Shown piece by piece: positions 44,701-57,281 of a stretch of DNA of 64,000 nt. How positions within the stretch are numbered: the first letter of the stretch is position 1; each line of letters starts with the position of its first letter. Origin of the DNA: Heterobasidion occidentale (lineage: Eukaryota; Basidiomycota; Agaricomycetes; Russulales; Bondarzewiaceae); contig JBCAQO010000009.1 of NCBI GenBank assembly GCA_039111635.1, positions 2,020,769 through 2,084,768 on the forward strand, in the 5' to 3' direction. Below the pieces are notes generated by a model that made no database searches, was not told the DNA's origin, and was given only the letters and a program-made list of their open reading frames with translations. Both the position numbers and the translations under genes were made by a program.

Positions 44701-45874
44701 ATGGCACCCTTTCACCCCGTGACCGACTCTACTCAGGTCTTCAAGCAGAATATCTTCGATGGCAAGGTGCTGTTCTGCACTGGAGGAGGTTCAGGCATCT
44801 GTCGCGCGATGACGGAGGCTGTGGTGCGGTTCTAGCTTGCATCATTATCGAAAGTATTTCTCAGTCCTTTCGGACCTTATTAGATGCGTCACGGTGCAAG
44901 TGCGACCATAGTTGGCAGAAAGTACATGTTCGTGCTCACTTGACGGTTGAGATATGACTGACTGCTCATGTAGCCTGGAACGCCTCACTCAAGCCTCAAA
45001 GGAGTTGTCCGACGCTACCGGTAGAGCATGCCTCCCAACTCAAGCCGACGTAAGACAGCCTAAGCAGCTGCAAGAAGCTGTCAGAAAGACGATCGAAAGG
45101 TTCGGAAGGATCGATTATGTTATTTGCGGCAAGTGCAGTCTAGCCTCCAAACAACGCCTTGACCATTCTGACATGTTGTATGAATCGAAATGTAGGCGCA
45201 GCCGGGAACTTCCTCGCGCCTATCTCAGGTTTATCTGAGAACGCCTTCAAAACTGTGATAGAGATCGACACGGTAAGATTCGTAACATCCTTGACTTTGA
45301 TATACACCCCAATGAATTGCGACCGCATAGCTTGGAACGTATCACACAATCAAAGCTACCTTGCCCCACGTGAGGGCATCCAAAGGCTCGTACATTCATG
45401 TCAGCGCCACTCTCCATTACCGCGGTCCGTGTCCATTCAAACGCCGATATTCTGCCATGCAATTGATGTTCGACTCCAGCTACACCCTACCAGGTCCACG
45501 TGTCCGCAGCAAAGGCGGCAGTAGATGCGACGTCTGCTGTACTTGCTGTCGAAGAGGGCCCTCATGGAATCCGTTCCAATGTCATTGCCCCTGGTCCAAT
45601 CGGTGGCACGGAGGGCATGGATCGCCTTTCTGCCAAAGGGTCGGGATCTCAAGAAGCTCACGCGGCGTCGATGGTGCCCACAGGTCGCATGGGAGACGTC
45701 AAAGACTGCGCTAATGCAGCAGTATTTCTGTTCAGCGATGCAGCTAGCTTCATAAATGGTCAGATCGTCGTCGTCGACGGTGGCTCTGAGCATGTGAGGT
45801 CTCTGACGCTGCCTTATCCGCAGAGTGTTCTGGATCCTGCTTCTATCAGGGACTCTATCAAACCTCGTCTTTAA
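44701..45874 (+). CDS. Peroxisomal-type 2,4-dienoyl-CoA reductase (SDR, Sps19-like)
   Basis: This NADPH-dependent short-chain dehydrogenase reduces 2,4-dienoyl-CoA during oxidation of unsaturated fatty acids. The start ATG is at 44701. The sequence opens FKQNIFDGKVLFCTGGGSGI with the TGxxxGI cofactor motif, then MRHGASATIVGRK and a strongly conserved linker ERLTQASKELSDATGRACLP. Next come FGRIDYVICGAAGNFLAPIS (the NAAGNF region), GSYIHVSATLHYRGTPYQVH, the catalytic-lysine segment HVSAAKAAVDATSAVLAVEE and GIRSNVIAPGPIGGTEGMDR. The YxxxK tyrosine is absent, as expected for DECR-type reductases. It ends INGQIVVVDGGSEHV and a tail KPRL, a possible weak PTS1. About six exons with short introns. 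No lesion seen. Confidence 0.88.
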
Positions 45875-48352
45875 ACCCTTTACATTGTATCATAGTCACT
45901 GTATATCATCGAGCACGAGCTGATTCATCCCTGAGATCGCGGCAAATTGAAATATCAAAAGGAATCACACTCAGTCTCTCTCGATCTAGGGCTCAACTTA
46001 CTTATAATCGGCTGAAAGTCAGATTACCTTTGGAAGGACAGATATATTGTTGAAATATTGTAGACTCGTACAAACGGTGTTTGAGCGGCGTAGCGGGCGC
46101 ACGAACGCATCTGACTCTTTCAATTTCGATCGTGAGTGCCTCATCAAGCACGATCAAAGTAGGAATCCTGTCATTGGATCTCCACAACGGAAGAGGCCGC
46201 AAAAGCAAGGCAAAACGCTTACCCCATGTTGGCATGCGTTTGAGAGCGCCCATGCCCCGTCACCTCAGAATTAGCTATCTGGTACCGGTGCATGTGTGCA
46301 AAGACACGAAGGGAGGAGCAGTGAGAACAGCGGTGTCCCAAAACGAGATAGGGAACTTGCCGACCGTTGCGCAAGCTACCCGAGAATTCGGTGGACGAGG
46401 AGGGCTACATAGACCCATATAGATTCTGGGAGTCTTTCAGGGTGGGACGTAATGGGGATGATTCTTGTATGGAGAAAGGAGAACCGAACCTGCATCACGC
46501 CAGGGGACGACTGCGGAGACAACCACCATTACCAGTCGTCGGGACCTCGAGTAAGCTGCAGTTGGCTCGGTGGAATTATCGGCAGACTCTCTCGTGGAAG
46601 GGGGTGGCGAGATGCGTGAAATGCGCCGGCACTGACCGAAAGAAAAGAAGAAAAGAGATGTCGGCCGGATCTGGTGAGCAAGCGATCGCGAGAGCAACAA
46701 AAAGAACGAACCGTCGTAGAATGGAGAAATTTTGAAGAAAATACCGACGGGACCACCCGCTATCAGTTAGATCTTGAAGTCTGGTTGTTGGTCACGACTG
46801 AACCCAAGCAGGATAGTGATTGGTCAGTCGTGCAGTCAATTGCCGGGAGGGACAAGTGGGATCCATTGCATGCTGTCTACTCACCTCAGCACGCGCCTCA
46901 ATTTTCATAACTAGACCTAGGTTACGACAATGAAGATCGATGAGTAAGTTAGCCCTTCGCCCCATTTGAAGATCGTCGGGGCCTCTCGGCACAGGGAGAT
47001 CAACGCATCTTGAAACCTATGCGAGATCTCAAAAAATCGAGGCTGGCGAGGGGAAATATCGGGATACCGAGACATCGCAAATTACATGGTGTCAAAATCG
47101 CATGAAAATAAAGACGCATCAACCTCGCCGCCGGTCAAACGCGTGAAATGGGGGGCGACTGCCAACGAACCAACACTGATCAGTTCTGTACTAAGGAAAG
47201 ACGAAGCTCTTACTACGTTTTCACAGAAGCGATCCCCGAGGTTATACCGATGCAGCATGGCGAAAGCAGAATGTCCACGCAATTAGAAAGATCATGGTGC
47301 ATTGCTATAAGCCCGGAGAAAACGCACCCACAACAGATGCCTTGATGATTTAGCGAGATATGGACAAGTACTTCGGTCCTAGGGATGGAGGCCGTGAGAC
47401 CCATAGTTCTCAGAGAGAACGATAACCATAGTGGCATTATCAAGCCTGTTTAGAAAAATGTAATAGAGAAAAGATCTGACAAGATCTGACCTGTTGCAAG
47501 TCAGAGTATAGCGATGACTCAATGATCGCCGTGATCTGATTCGTCCAACAAGATGTGACGTACCAACGTCGACGGTCACGCATACGGAATCGTAGTTCTT
47601 CCTTCCGACCATACAGAACTGGCAACGGTTCCTTTGTGGATTGTGCGTATGCATGGTGAGTTCTCCGTATGTACAAATCAACTCAACTGTGTTGAAAAAT
47701 CCAAGTCAACTGTTGCATACATTTCTCTCGAGCTTCACGCCAATGTACTTTCTTTTACTCGTTACGTCGACCGTGGACTTTTGGCCCATGACTCGCTATA
47801 GTGGATTTGAGGAGATCCAGCTCCAGGCCTACTAAGAATTTATCATACCTGAATGGCGTCCCGACTTAAAATGAGCGTCTTGAAGTTTGGAATACCTACA
47901 GCTGATCAAACCCATGCGATCTATACTTGATGCCATGTCTATCATCGGTAAATTGTGTTCATACTGAAACATACACATCAGGCCCGGAGATTCCACTTGG
48001 CAATTCGCGACTAGCAAAAATATTCGACTGCGACGGCTACTAGCTCACGAGACAGCTCAGCGATATCAGATCTCACCGCATAGCAAGTCATAGAGTGGGC
48101 CTAATTTTATTCTCATGCTCTGCAACTCATTGCAATGGACTAGTCCCTCGAGCAAAGGAGCAGGCGTCATGCAGTCTTGATCAGCGGCATTATAATTGTG
48201 CAAGAAGAGGATGAAGTACCAGTTTGGAGTCATGTCAAGGCAAGAGTAATTTGGAGCCCATTGATGGTACATGATTGAGACGTGTGGATGGAACAAATGA
48301 AGAGCAGAGCAGCTGATCGCAATGGTATCGAATAGCAGAGGTTACGAGGTTG
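45875..48352. other. Intergenic region, no gene seen
   Basis: These 2.5 kb are comparatively AT-rich. Many short ORFs on both strands lack domain features or plausible splicing into a gene. It could contain non-coding transcripts or a decayed element not recognisable by eye. Confidence 0.45.
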
Positions 48353-48747
48353 TCATAGTGGCTCGGCAGCCGAAATATATAGCACTTCGGGGACCTAATT
48401 TAGCAATGCATGGACGCCACAAAATTGACACTCACCATTATTGCCTCGAATGAATGCATCGCCGTAGCGGTTGGTAACTACTCCATTGACGTGCTCCTCC
48501 GTCTGCTCAAGGGCGATGTTCATATAACCGTCAAGGCATGAGAGGACTCCTGGATGGCGATTGGTGCGAGATCGTGAAAGAACAAGAAGTGCGTACCTCG
48601 GTAATCGACGCCGGAAGTGAGGCGTACAACAACGCGTTTACCGACGACGCCTTTGAGAAAGTCTGTGGGCGATCCCGACGTGCCTGTAGGAGGGGGAGGG
48701 GGAGGAGTAGATTCGGCAGGCGGAGGGGGCGGTGGAGAGCTGTCCAT
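48353..48747 (-). CDS. LSM6: U6 snRNA-associated Sm-like protein LSm6
   Basis: LSm6 is a subunit of the LSm2-8 ring on U6 snRNA and of the cytoplasmic LSm1-7 mRNA-decay ring. Exons 48747-48597, 48549-48436 and 48384-48353 join to 98 residues. The Sm1 motif is PTDFLKGVVGKRVVVRLTSG VDYRGVLSCLDGYMN; the Sm2 motif ends GDAFIRGNNVLYISAAEPL. The start at 48747 gives a Pro-rich N-terminal extension of about 30 residues with two runs of six prolines, absent from typical LSm6, which begins close to the PTDFL motif. No in-frame ATG lies nearer the Sm core. It shares a 181-bp upstream region with the Bre4-like gene. Confidence 0.92.
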
Positions 48748-48928
48748 GTGTGTGGTTGTGACAAGTTCCAAAAGAGCCAGAAAAAGAAATGCGAAACCCT
48801 AACCACACTACGTCATAGTTTATCCTTCCGAACCCGACTATGCGCGGCCGCGGCGGGGAGGCGACGGTCGAGAGGTTGAGACATGATAAAAACTCTTCTT
48901 TTCTTTATCCCTCACTCCCTCCCTTACC
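48748..48928. promoter_or_regulatory. Bidirectional promoter LSM6 / Bre4-like
   Basis: These 181 bp separate head-to-head start codons. A GATAAAAACT TATA-like stretch lies near 48886, followed by a CT-rich leader before the plus-strand ATG. Co-regulation is not implied by sequence. Confidence 0.5.
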
Positions 48929-51900
48929 ATGTCAGATGGGCTTCTGAGTACTGTCCACCATGACCCTCGCACTGGCGATGAAGGCCCGTCGACCTCTTCC
49001 TCTAGTGCTCGACAAGTCTCAGAAGTCTCTCACCACACGAGCGAGCGCAGAAAACCGGAGCATGACAGTCCTCTTAGATCCGCACCTACAAACAGCGCAG
49101 ACCCGCCTCTCAAGTCGAAACTCCCTTCCAACTTTCTGTGGATCCCGGCTAACTGGACATGGTCCAAATTGAAGCCAGTCATTCGGTGTGCTTTGGCAGG
49201 ATGGATTTCTGTTCTACTTATGGTCATTCAGCCCGTTTTGCGGACTATGGGTCAGGTATGCTCTGCTAAAACTTAATGTCGACTGCAAACTGATGATGCT
49301 CAAGGCTGGCTTCTTGATAATAATCGGTGAGTAGAGACATTTCGACTGTGCCACTCATATGCATTGAATGCTTGCATCTACCCAGCTGCATTTCTTTCTC
49401 CGCCAAGCGATCCTTTCATAGCTAACCTCGAAAGAGAGCTTGTCCTTCTGCTCTTTGTTTCCATGGCATACGCGTGAGCCAGCATCTCGACATCCCGTCC
49501 TCCTGAATCTCATACGTGATTGTCTGTAGATGGAGTTGCTTGGGCATAAAACTTGCTAGCCTAGCACGCACCAATTTTGTCCCAAATGCAAGCATCACGT
49601 CCATCTTCTCTGGGCAGTATATCGAAGCTGCTGTTTGTGCCTTTTTCTTTTTCCTCACCAAAATGCTCACGCTGCAACAGCCGTCAGTCATCATGGCCAT
49701 ATTCCTTTTCTTTGGCGTCGTGTTTTTCTTGTATATCAAAGCCCGGCAAGGTCCTGGGCCATTTCTATTCGCCACTATCTTCGGCTGCATCTGTCTCGGT
49801 GCGTAGTCTGATGACCAGGCCCCATGCTTGCGCTGACAGGGAACACAGATATATCATTGACGACTGCCGTTTTCTTCCCCTACCCATACTACCAAGTAAG
49901 TGCTGTCCGCCTGAAGCGTGTGTTCTTTTGCTAATGTGCACAGATTGGGAGAGCCGTTGTAGTTCCTCTCGCACTTCATTCTGCTGTAGCTATAATAACA
50001 TCTGCTCTCATCTTTCCATCCACTATTTCCGCACAATACACGGCCCGCTTCCGAGCCGTGCTAGAGCCCCTCGTGGCAGGCCTTCATCATCATCGCTCTC
50101 TGCTTTCCATCCCTACCTCATCCTCTGACTTTTCTCCTACCGAGGTAATCGCATCTGTCGCGAATGCGGAAGCCGCGCTGCCCCCCCTTGCCGCAGCCGC
50201 ACGTCTCCTAAAACGCGATTTCTCATGGGCACGCTACTCTCCCACCGACTTGGCCAGTCTCCGAAAAAAGCTGCTACGCATGGCGGTCCGCGCGAACGGA
50301 ATGACCGTGTATTTTGGGCTTATCGACCCGACTCGTGAGCGTTTCCCCATGACACCTGCTCCCTCTCGACCTGGCACGCCTGCCTTTGGTACCCCCGAAC
50401 CCTCTCGTCCGCCATCCCCGATCGAAGAGAAAAGTGTCGCTAGCCCCTCGACACCTCTGACACCGACGGCCACAGTGGATACGCATCACCCAGATATAGA
50501 GCCGATCTCTCCGCGAAGGGCACGTCATCGTCACACACACTTCAGTATCGCCCAATCTCCGCCGCTGACGCGCACGAATACGCCCACGCCGAGTCTCCGT
50601 GAGCGGTCAGGGCATCGCCATCACCACCACCACCACTCGCACCTTTTGCGCGAACTGCATCTCTCTCTTTCGCATCATCATCAGCGCGAGCATGTCGTTG
50701 GGGTTTTCGAATCGCAGCGATACCTCGACCTCGAGTCCACACACTTTGCGCATCCGATGTCGTCTCATTTCACCGAGCGCGCCACGTTCCTGCTGAAAGA
50801 GAGCTGTGATGAGCTATTGGAGGGCTGTGCAAACTCTTTGAAGGGTCTAGATTTTTGGCTCGAGCAGTCGAGGACGAATCGCTTCGCATTCTGGAGGAAT
50901 GAACAGACCATACAACGCGCTCACAAGGAGCGTTTAGAAGCAATACAGACCGTGACCACTAATCTGGCGGACATCCTGAAACGGTTTCGTAAGGATAAAA
51001 GGTGAGTTCGTGTGCTATCGATGATTTCACAGATCTGATCCTCTGTGCCACACAGACATCTAGTCGTCGATCCATACAGGCCTGCATTTGATCCCAGACA
51101 TATTGGTTCAATCACCGGAGAAGATATACCTCCCCATCGCTATCTCTTCCACTGTTACGTGTATCAATATCATTTAATGCACTTTTCGATGAACCTTCTT
51201 GATCTGGTGAGCTCATTTGCACCTCGCGTGGAAATTCGGCAAATTCACCATTTTTTGGATCAGTTACAAGAGGCTACCGATCTCGAAACAAAACGTGTTC
51301 GCTCTCGACTCTGGTTTCCTTCCATGCCTGTAGGCAATCTCTTCACCTGGAGCATATGGGACCAGACCGTCGATCTAGATCGCGAAGACGATGAAAACCC
51401 TGGTACGTATTAGCGTTATCAACGGATTCGGTCGACTGATACAGACTATACATGATCTGGAGATATCATCCAAGGCATGGACAGTGCGTGGATGGCGGAT
51501 CTCGGGATGGCGGAGCGGCGGGACCCAGACGCCTTGCCTCCCCGCAACTTGTTCGAGAGTCTCATGAACCTTTTGCATCGGACGCTCGAAGCACTTTCCA
51601 GCGGGAACGTGCTCTTTGCCATCAAGGCTGGCGTTCTCACAAGTATGTGCACCCTTCTCGCCCGATTGACTCCAGGCTAACGATTCGTCTACCATAACAG
51701 TCTTACTGTCTCTACCCTCCTTGCTTCAGTCTTCTGCCAGCTTCGCATATGGTATGTCTCCATAGCATCATGTCGTGGCCTTGTTTCTGATATCTTGCGA
51801 ATGGAAGGTCAACGATTCAATTGGGCAATGTGCGCGATTTTGTAGTCCGCTAACCTGTCACTTGTGCTCACGATTACCACTCAGCTTCATGGGGCAGTTG

Positions 51901-53606
51901 ACGCTCGCACGATGGCGCGGCGACACCACGTTCGGACTCGTGGCGCGCTTCATGAGCACATTCCTAGGCGGAATCGTAGGCTCTGCTGTATGGTATATCT
52001 CTACGGGGACAGGCCATGGGAGTCCCTACGGGCTGGCCGCTACGTGTGCAGTTGCCTTCCCGCTTTTCTTCTACGCAAGACTGTACTGGCCTGGGCCGCC
52101 TATGACAAACCTGATCTTTTTCGTCACGACCGCCTTGGTGAGTCCATCGTTTGTTGTGACTGAGGAACATGGTCCAACGAAAAGTAGACTTTAGGATATT
52201 CGTGGCAAAATACACACTTCCGCGTGGGAACCTTTGCGTACTACGGGATCAATCTTGCTTGGGTAGGTCTGTTATATGTTACCCTACTAACATCCACCAC
52301 TAACATCCTCTTATAATCTAGAGGAGATTTGTCCTTGTGGCTGCTGGAGTCACCGCTGCATTGTGAGTGCATTTGGACACATCGAACGTCCTTTCTCTCA
52401 GTCCACAACCCTAGCGTATTCTCTTTCCTTCCCCCGTCGACCACCCTACGACGTTATCAACGGAATACGCTCGCGACTACGGCATCCGAAATAGGCGCCG
52501 TGTACTGCTCGATTGTCTCTTTCGCCAACGCCCGGAACACTGAAGACACGCAAGAGATCATACAGAGTTTGATCGCGATCCGCATGAAGCTGAAGCGCTC
52601 TGTTGTATTACGAACGAACATCATTTACGAGGTTCGTAACCTTAATCTAAGCACCGCACAACCGTCTTTGAAAAGCGGCCTGCGGTTCTATCTAGTTCTC
52701 ACTACGCGGAAGGTGGCCCGCGGAGAGATATCACAAGATATTAGAAATTCAACTGTGCGGGACTTTTCATTAGGGTGCCGATATCTCCTGACTTTCTCCG
52801 CAGACAGATCGCCTACCTGCTGTCGCACCTCATGTCGGTGGTCGAGCACCTTGAACCCGCGTGGTCGCGCGCGTTCCTCAGAAGGACGCGCTTCCTCGAC
52901 GCCGACTTTCAGGGAGACGTCCTCGCTGTCATTAGTAGGTTCCTCTTCGCGCGCACGCCCCTCTTCGGAAGCAATGCATTTCTCCGATGTTAGTGCTGAC
53001 ACGAGCCGTCGCGACTTCTAGGCCTCGTATCGACGGCGATCAGGACAGGGAACCCCTTGCCGCAGATAACGCCGTGCCCGCTCTTTGACCGGTTCATCCA
53101 GCATCAGCACGGGTTGAATGTCATCCGGCAGGAGGCGGACGACGACTATGGGCTCCCGCGCACAATGACGATCGATACGCTCGAGAACGAGCAGTACCTG
53201 TGAGTGTTCATTTGCACGCTTTTCGTGAGACCAAGGCCGAGGCTGACTTAATCCCTCTGGACTCGCCCCATGCTCTACGTCGCTGCTCGCCGACGTCAGG
53301 TGTTTCTGCGTCGGCGTATCCACGGCCTTCGGAATCGTGACGCGGCTCGACCGGCTCATGGTGGCGACGAAGGAGCTTGTCGGGGAACAGTACCACATCC
53401 ACGGCGTTGGGTTCGTGTCCAAGACGGGCGGGGTTGAGATGGGGACGCGGACGAGCTCGCTCAGGCCTGGGCACGACGCGTGAGTGGCCGGGAGTGTTTT
53501 TTCTTCGGTTTTTGGTTTTCTAGGTGCTTTCTCGTTGTTTGTGAATAGGGTGTCATTGGAAGGCGGTGGGGTCGAGATGGCATGCGTAAGTAGTTTGGTG
53601 GGTTAA
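48929..53606 (+). CDS. Bre4/DUF2421-type membrane transporter (aromatic acid exporter-like)
   Basis: This is a large multi-spanning protein of the fungal family related to yeast Bre4 and to bacterial FUSC/aromatic acid exporters, thought to act in ER or plasma-membrane export. The start ATG is at 48929. A Ser-rich cytosolic N-terminus is followed by the first TM bundle (VIRCALAGWISVLLMVIQPV, AGFLIIIAAFLSPPSDPF, LVLLLFVSMAYAW, AVCAFFFFLTKML, SVIMAIFLFFGVVFFLYIKA, IGRAVVVPLALHSAVAIITS). A long cytosolic domain with a His-rich loop (RHHHHHHSHLLRELHLSLSH, ~50.63 kb) comes next. The second bundle (FAIKAGVLTILLSLPSL, STFLGGIVGSAVWYISTGTG, AATCAVAFPLFFYARLYW, NLIFFVTTAL) and the C-terminal DUF2421-like domain follow. 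Many exons, several shorter than 60 nt. The proposed last exon ends at 53606. Substrate unknown. Confidence 0.82.
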
Positions 53607-53882
53607 GGACATTTTCTCCAGTTTCAGTTTCAGTTTTTGGGTTTCAAGTTGGTTCATCGTTGCTAGAGTATTCTTTCATCTTAGAATCTGGCTTACGCGC
53701 ATGGCGGCGTGTAAGAGCATGTTGACGATACCATATTGGGTTCTTTGGGCAACACGTGCATGCCTTGGCCGTATGTGTCGATGCTCTTTGAGGAGACCTT
53801 TGATGCTCGTCCGTTTCACTCGACCAATCAGTGATTAAAATGTCAGGCTGTTGTTTTTCGAGTTTGACAAATATCCATAAAT

Positions 53883-53984
53883 GCTCGGTGTGGGATACGA
53901 GCCCACGACCTCAGGATTTCAGGATGCTTCATCCCTCACACTCTCATATGAGACCTGCGCTCTAACCAACTGAGCTAACCAAGC
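53883..53984 (-). tRNA. tRNA-Met (CAU anticodon) with 29-nt intron
   Basis: Read from 53984 down, the 7-bp acceptor stem GCTTGGT pairs with ACCGAGC (one G-U). The D arm is GCTC...GAGC with AGTTGGTTA loop. The anticodon stem is CAGGT with loop CTCATA, giving CAU. An intron of about 29 nt follows position 37. The 3' anticodon stem is TCCTG (one U-U mismatch), the variable loop AGGTC, and the T arm GTGGG-CTCGTAT-CCCAC. Total length is 102 nt. The loop and intron position fit an elongator tRNA-Met; a CAU tRNA-Ile is unlikely in a nuclear genome. Confidence 0.88.
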
Positions 53985-54659
53985 TTGGTTTGCAAACGTT
54001 TGTGTCACATTCCGTATTCGTAGTTCGATGGCGGCACTCCCGATGACCTAGAGCCTGACAGTCTGACTGGCCCTGGGCCTGCTTGATGATTGCCTGTCAT
54101 CGCTACTGTTCTGACGTGGCGAAACATACCATCTGTTGGATGTTTAACGTGTGGTTCAACTGGGCTATCAAGTTTCTGCCTGGCCGACATATAACTAGTC
54201 TCCGATCGAGTTTTGGATACTTGACCTCCACACACGTACTTGCGCATGACAGTTCCTGCGACGTAATACAGCACAACACACCTCCCCGCTAAGCGCATCC
54301 ATTGTCATAGTTGTTGTCGGGTTTCCTCATGGTCGTCTCACATGAGTCCCTCATTCCAGCTCATTCCTGAGAACCTCAACACACAGGGGACTACGATGGC
54401 GGTTCATGGCCTAGGCCAAGAGGCACCTTGGTTCGGTCCTGTTCGGTCCGGGGCTCCGCTCATGCAGTTTTACTTAAAAGTATGTTCCCACTGCAGGCGT
54501 GTTCTCGAGCCATTTGCCTCACGGCGTCAGACACGGCAATCGCGCATAGAACGAGTCGGCTTGCGAGTTGGCTTGTTTGCTCCCAGAATCTACATCTGTC
54601 GGCCTACCGAGTCCGCACGACCTAACGACACCGGTAACGTCTTGTAACGATTTAGCAGT
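53985..54659. other. Intergenic upstream of the PIN-like carrier
   Basis: No further gene seen. The short ORFs at 54342-54647 and 54083-54292 have no recognisable features. Confidence 0.45.
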
Positions 54660-56608
54660 ATGCTGTCTGCGGGCGCTCTGATATGGATATCTCTGCGTCC
54701 TCTGTTGCGATTGTAAGCATCAGCGGCATGGTTGAACCTTTGTCTCACGACTTTCTCAGGTTCCTCGTCGTTGCATCGGGCTTCGCTTTGACCAAGGCCG
54801 ACCTGTTTCCTCCTGTCGCTGCAAGAGGAGCAGGTCAAATCATGCTCGTGCGTTTTCCTCTGCAGCTATGGGCTCATCCTAATCATAGTCAAAGCACAGA
54901 ACATCGCCCTTCCCTGCCTCATGTTCTCACGTATCGTGCCTGCATTCACGTCAGACAACATCTCCGCGCTCGGTACATTCCAACCCCGGCCCCATCTCGC
55001 TACATACTCACATGTTGCACGTTCCATATCTAGGCCCGTTGGTCTTAGTTGCTTTCGTATATGAAGGCCTTGGATTCATCATGGCGTGGGTGATAAAGCA
55101 GTTCTTCTGGGTACCCCATCAGTTCCGGTATGGGATCCTCGTTGCTGGGACATTTGGGAATGTCGGCGACATCCGTGAGTCGTTCACGCGCTTGATATCC
55201 TAGTAAATATCGATTGTTTGCCTTTAGCCACGTCCGTGATTATGAGCATCACAGGTGTTGCTCCGTTCAATGGTTCCGCGGATCAGAACTTGTCAGTTGC
55301 ATACATCTCGGCATTCATACTTGTCTTCTTTGTGAGCCTGAATCGCGCTGCCTTTCCACAACACTCCTGATTATCACTGTATCTAGGTCACATTGTTTCC
55401 CGCTGGCGGAACACGTCTGATCGCTAAAGACTTCGTGGGGCCAGATATAGAACTGGAAGAAGTTCGCGAGAAGATGAGAGAGAAGCGCCGATGGATGCTC
55501 ACGAGCTGGACCTCCCTGCTGCGCAAGATAGCCTCGATCTCTGGATTTACGCGCCCCTCGAGCGAAAAATGTGAGGATCTCGAAGACACAGGTGACGAAA
55601 AGACGATCAAGCCTGTCGACAATTCAGTTTGCGGTGAATCGCCCTCAGCTCGACATCGATCTCCAATATCCACTTCTAAACACGTATCTTTCTATCAAGA
55701 CGATAGCACCACCGTCGCACCGCTTCCTTCCGAGCCAAATTTCGCTTCGCGCGTCACTTCGCCTACTGCAACAATCACACACATAGATGGTCTCAGCGCA
55801 CCCACGCCGCTGCCGATAGATGGTAATGATTCCCCCATCCTTGCTTCTGAAAGCGTCGTGTCGCGCGCCCCACATCTGCCCACAACCAGGCACAAACTCT
55901 TAGCAGAGTTGCGCATCTTTGTGACTAGTCTAATCACTCCAGCATCGCTTTCCATCATCCTCGCCTTTCCCATCGCACTTGTGACGCCCCTCAAAGCGCT
56001 CTTCATCGCTGTTCCCAACTCGCCCCTTCCCAACGCTCCGGATGGTCAACCTCCACTTGCCTTCATCATGGATACTGCATCATTTGCGGCTGGTGCATCG
56101 GTCCCGCTTGGCCTTGTATGCCTTGGAAGTGCACTTGCGCGGCTTAAAGTTCCGCGTGGAAACTGGACGTCCATTCCGAAAGGGGCCATCGTGTCATTGG
56201 CCGTTGGGAGAATGATTGTTATGCCTGTGATAGGCGTGCTCATTGTCCATGGCTTGGTGCATGTGGACGTTATTAGCAAGGATGATAAGGTGCTCCAGTT
56301 TGTGTGCATGTACGTCATCAGTTCTGTGTTCCCGATTTTTGCAGTACGTACTGAGGTACTCTTTGCGTTGACCAATGAAGCTTCCTTTCTTGTCTTCCGA
56401 CAGCTACAACACAAGTAAGCCACTGCTTGACGAGCTTTAGGATGTGTATCATTTGATATTTATCCGCACTCTCCAGGTATTTTTGACTCAAATTTTCTCA
56501 GGGACCGGCGCTGCAGAACACCTTGCTCCGTTCCTGATTCCTCAATACATCATCATGTTCGTTTCAATGACCGCCCTCACAGCATACACCCTACAAACCT
56601 TGTTCTAG
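54660..56608 (+). CDS. Auxin-efflux-carrier/PIN-like membrane transporter
   Basis: This is a membrane transport protein of the AEC family (Mem_trans), often annotated as PIN-like or Ecm3-like in fungi and located in ER or plasma membrane. I prefer the ATG at 54660 over the one at 54683. It gives MLSAGALIWISLRPLLR, a typical opening, and joins by a 47-nt intron (54713-54759) to LFLVVASGFALTKADLFPPV. Next come NIALPCLMFSRIVPAF, LVLVAFVYEGLGFIMAWVI, FRYGILVAGTFGNVGDIPTS, a family hallmark, and VAYISAFILVFFVTLFPAGG. A ~170-residue cytosolic loop follows. The second half spans LLAELRIFVTSLITPASLSI, ALVTPLKALFIAVPNSP and SFAAGASVPLGLVCLGSALA. The C-terminal exon reads GTGAAEHLAPFLIPQYIIMF and ends at 56608. 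Transport substrate is unknown. Confidence 0.85.
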
Positions 56609-57281
56609 ACTCTGCTCGACATATAGTTGGGATAGCGATTCAGTTTTGCGCTAATGGTACACCGTTATGATTCATTACTAGATGTATTACTGACAATAGA
56701 GAGGGTGCACTATTCAGGAAACTCCAAACATGTGAGAGCACGTCTGATTGGATGCCTTTGATCATAGGGCGCTATCCTGTGAAACTTGCTCGGTTCTGTT
56801 GTTCTTTGTCTATTCTTGGGGGCTTTTGCGTTGACTGTTTCGACAAACGACTTGCTGGCACACCTTTATACAGAATGCTGTCTGCAAATGCGCAGCAGTT
56901 GGATGGCGGTCGAGTCCGACCATTCGGCTCCCTTTTGACATCGATTCGCGGACTCTCAATTTTCGACATGTCTTTCAACGACGAGCGCCATCTACAGCGA
57001 GCTACAACGCTGGTCATTCGGGCGACTCAGGGCAATAGTAGCATACTTTCAAGTATGTGTGCTGTGGCGTCGTATCGTGCCGGTAATCATTCTATCATAT
57101 CAAAGTCGTGGCAGTCCGGCAAGGCAGAGCCTCTATCCCTTCACATTGCATCTTCCGGTCCTTGCTCTCTTACGCGCTCGAGGCGCGGGATGTGCACCGG
57201 TCCTGATGGGCAACGAGGTCAATTCGTTGCTAGGTCTCAAGATGTACTGTCAGTGTCATCTACACATTTCGGTCGACCAGT
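56609..57281. other. Intergenic, no gene seen
   Basis: This is the upstream region of the secreted-protein gene. ORFs crossing it in other frames show no family features. Confidence 0.4.

Noticed and set aside
45875..48352. Transposon or retroelement remnant in the AT-richer desert
   Set aside because: No reverse transcriptase, integrase or transposase motif, terminal repeats or target-site duplication could be seen.
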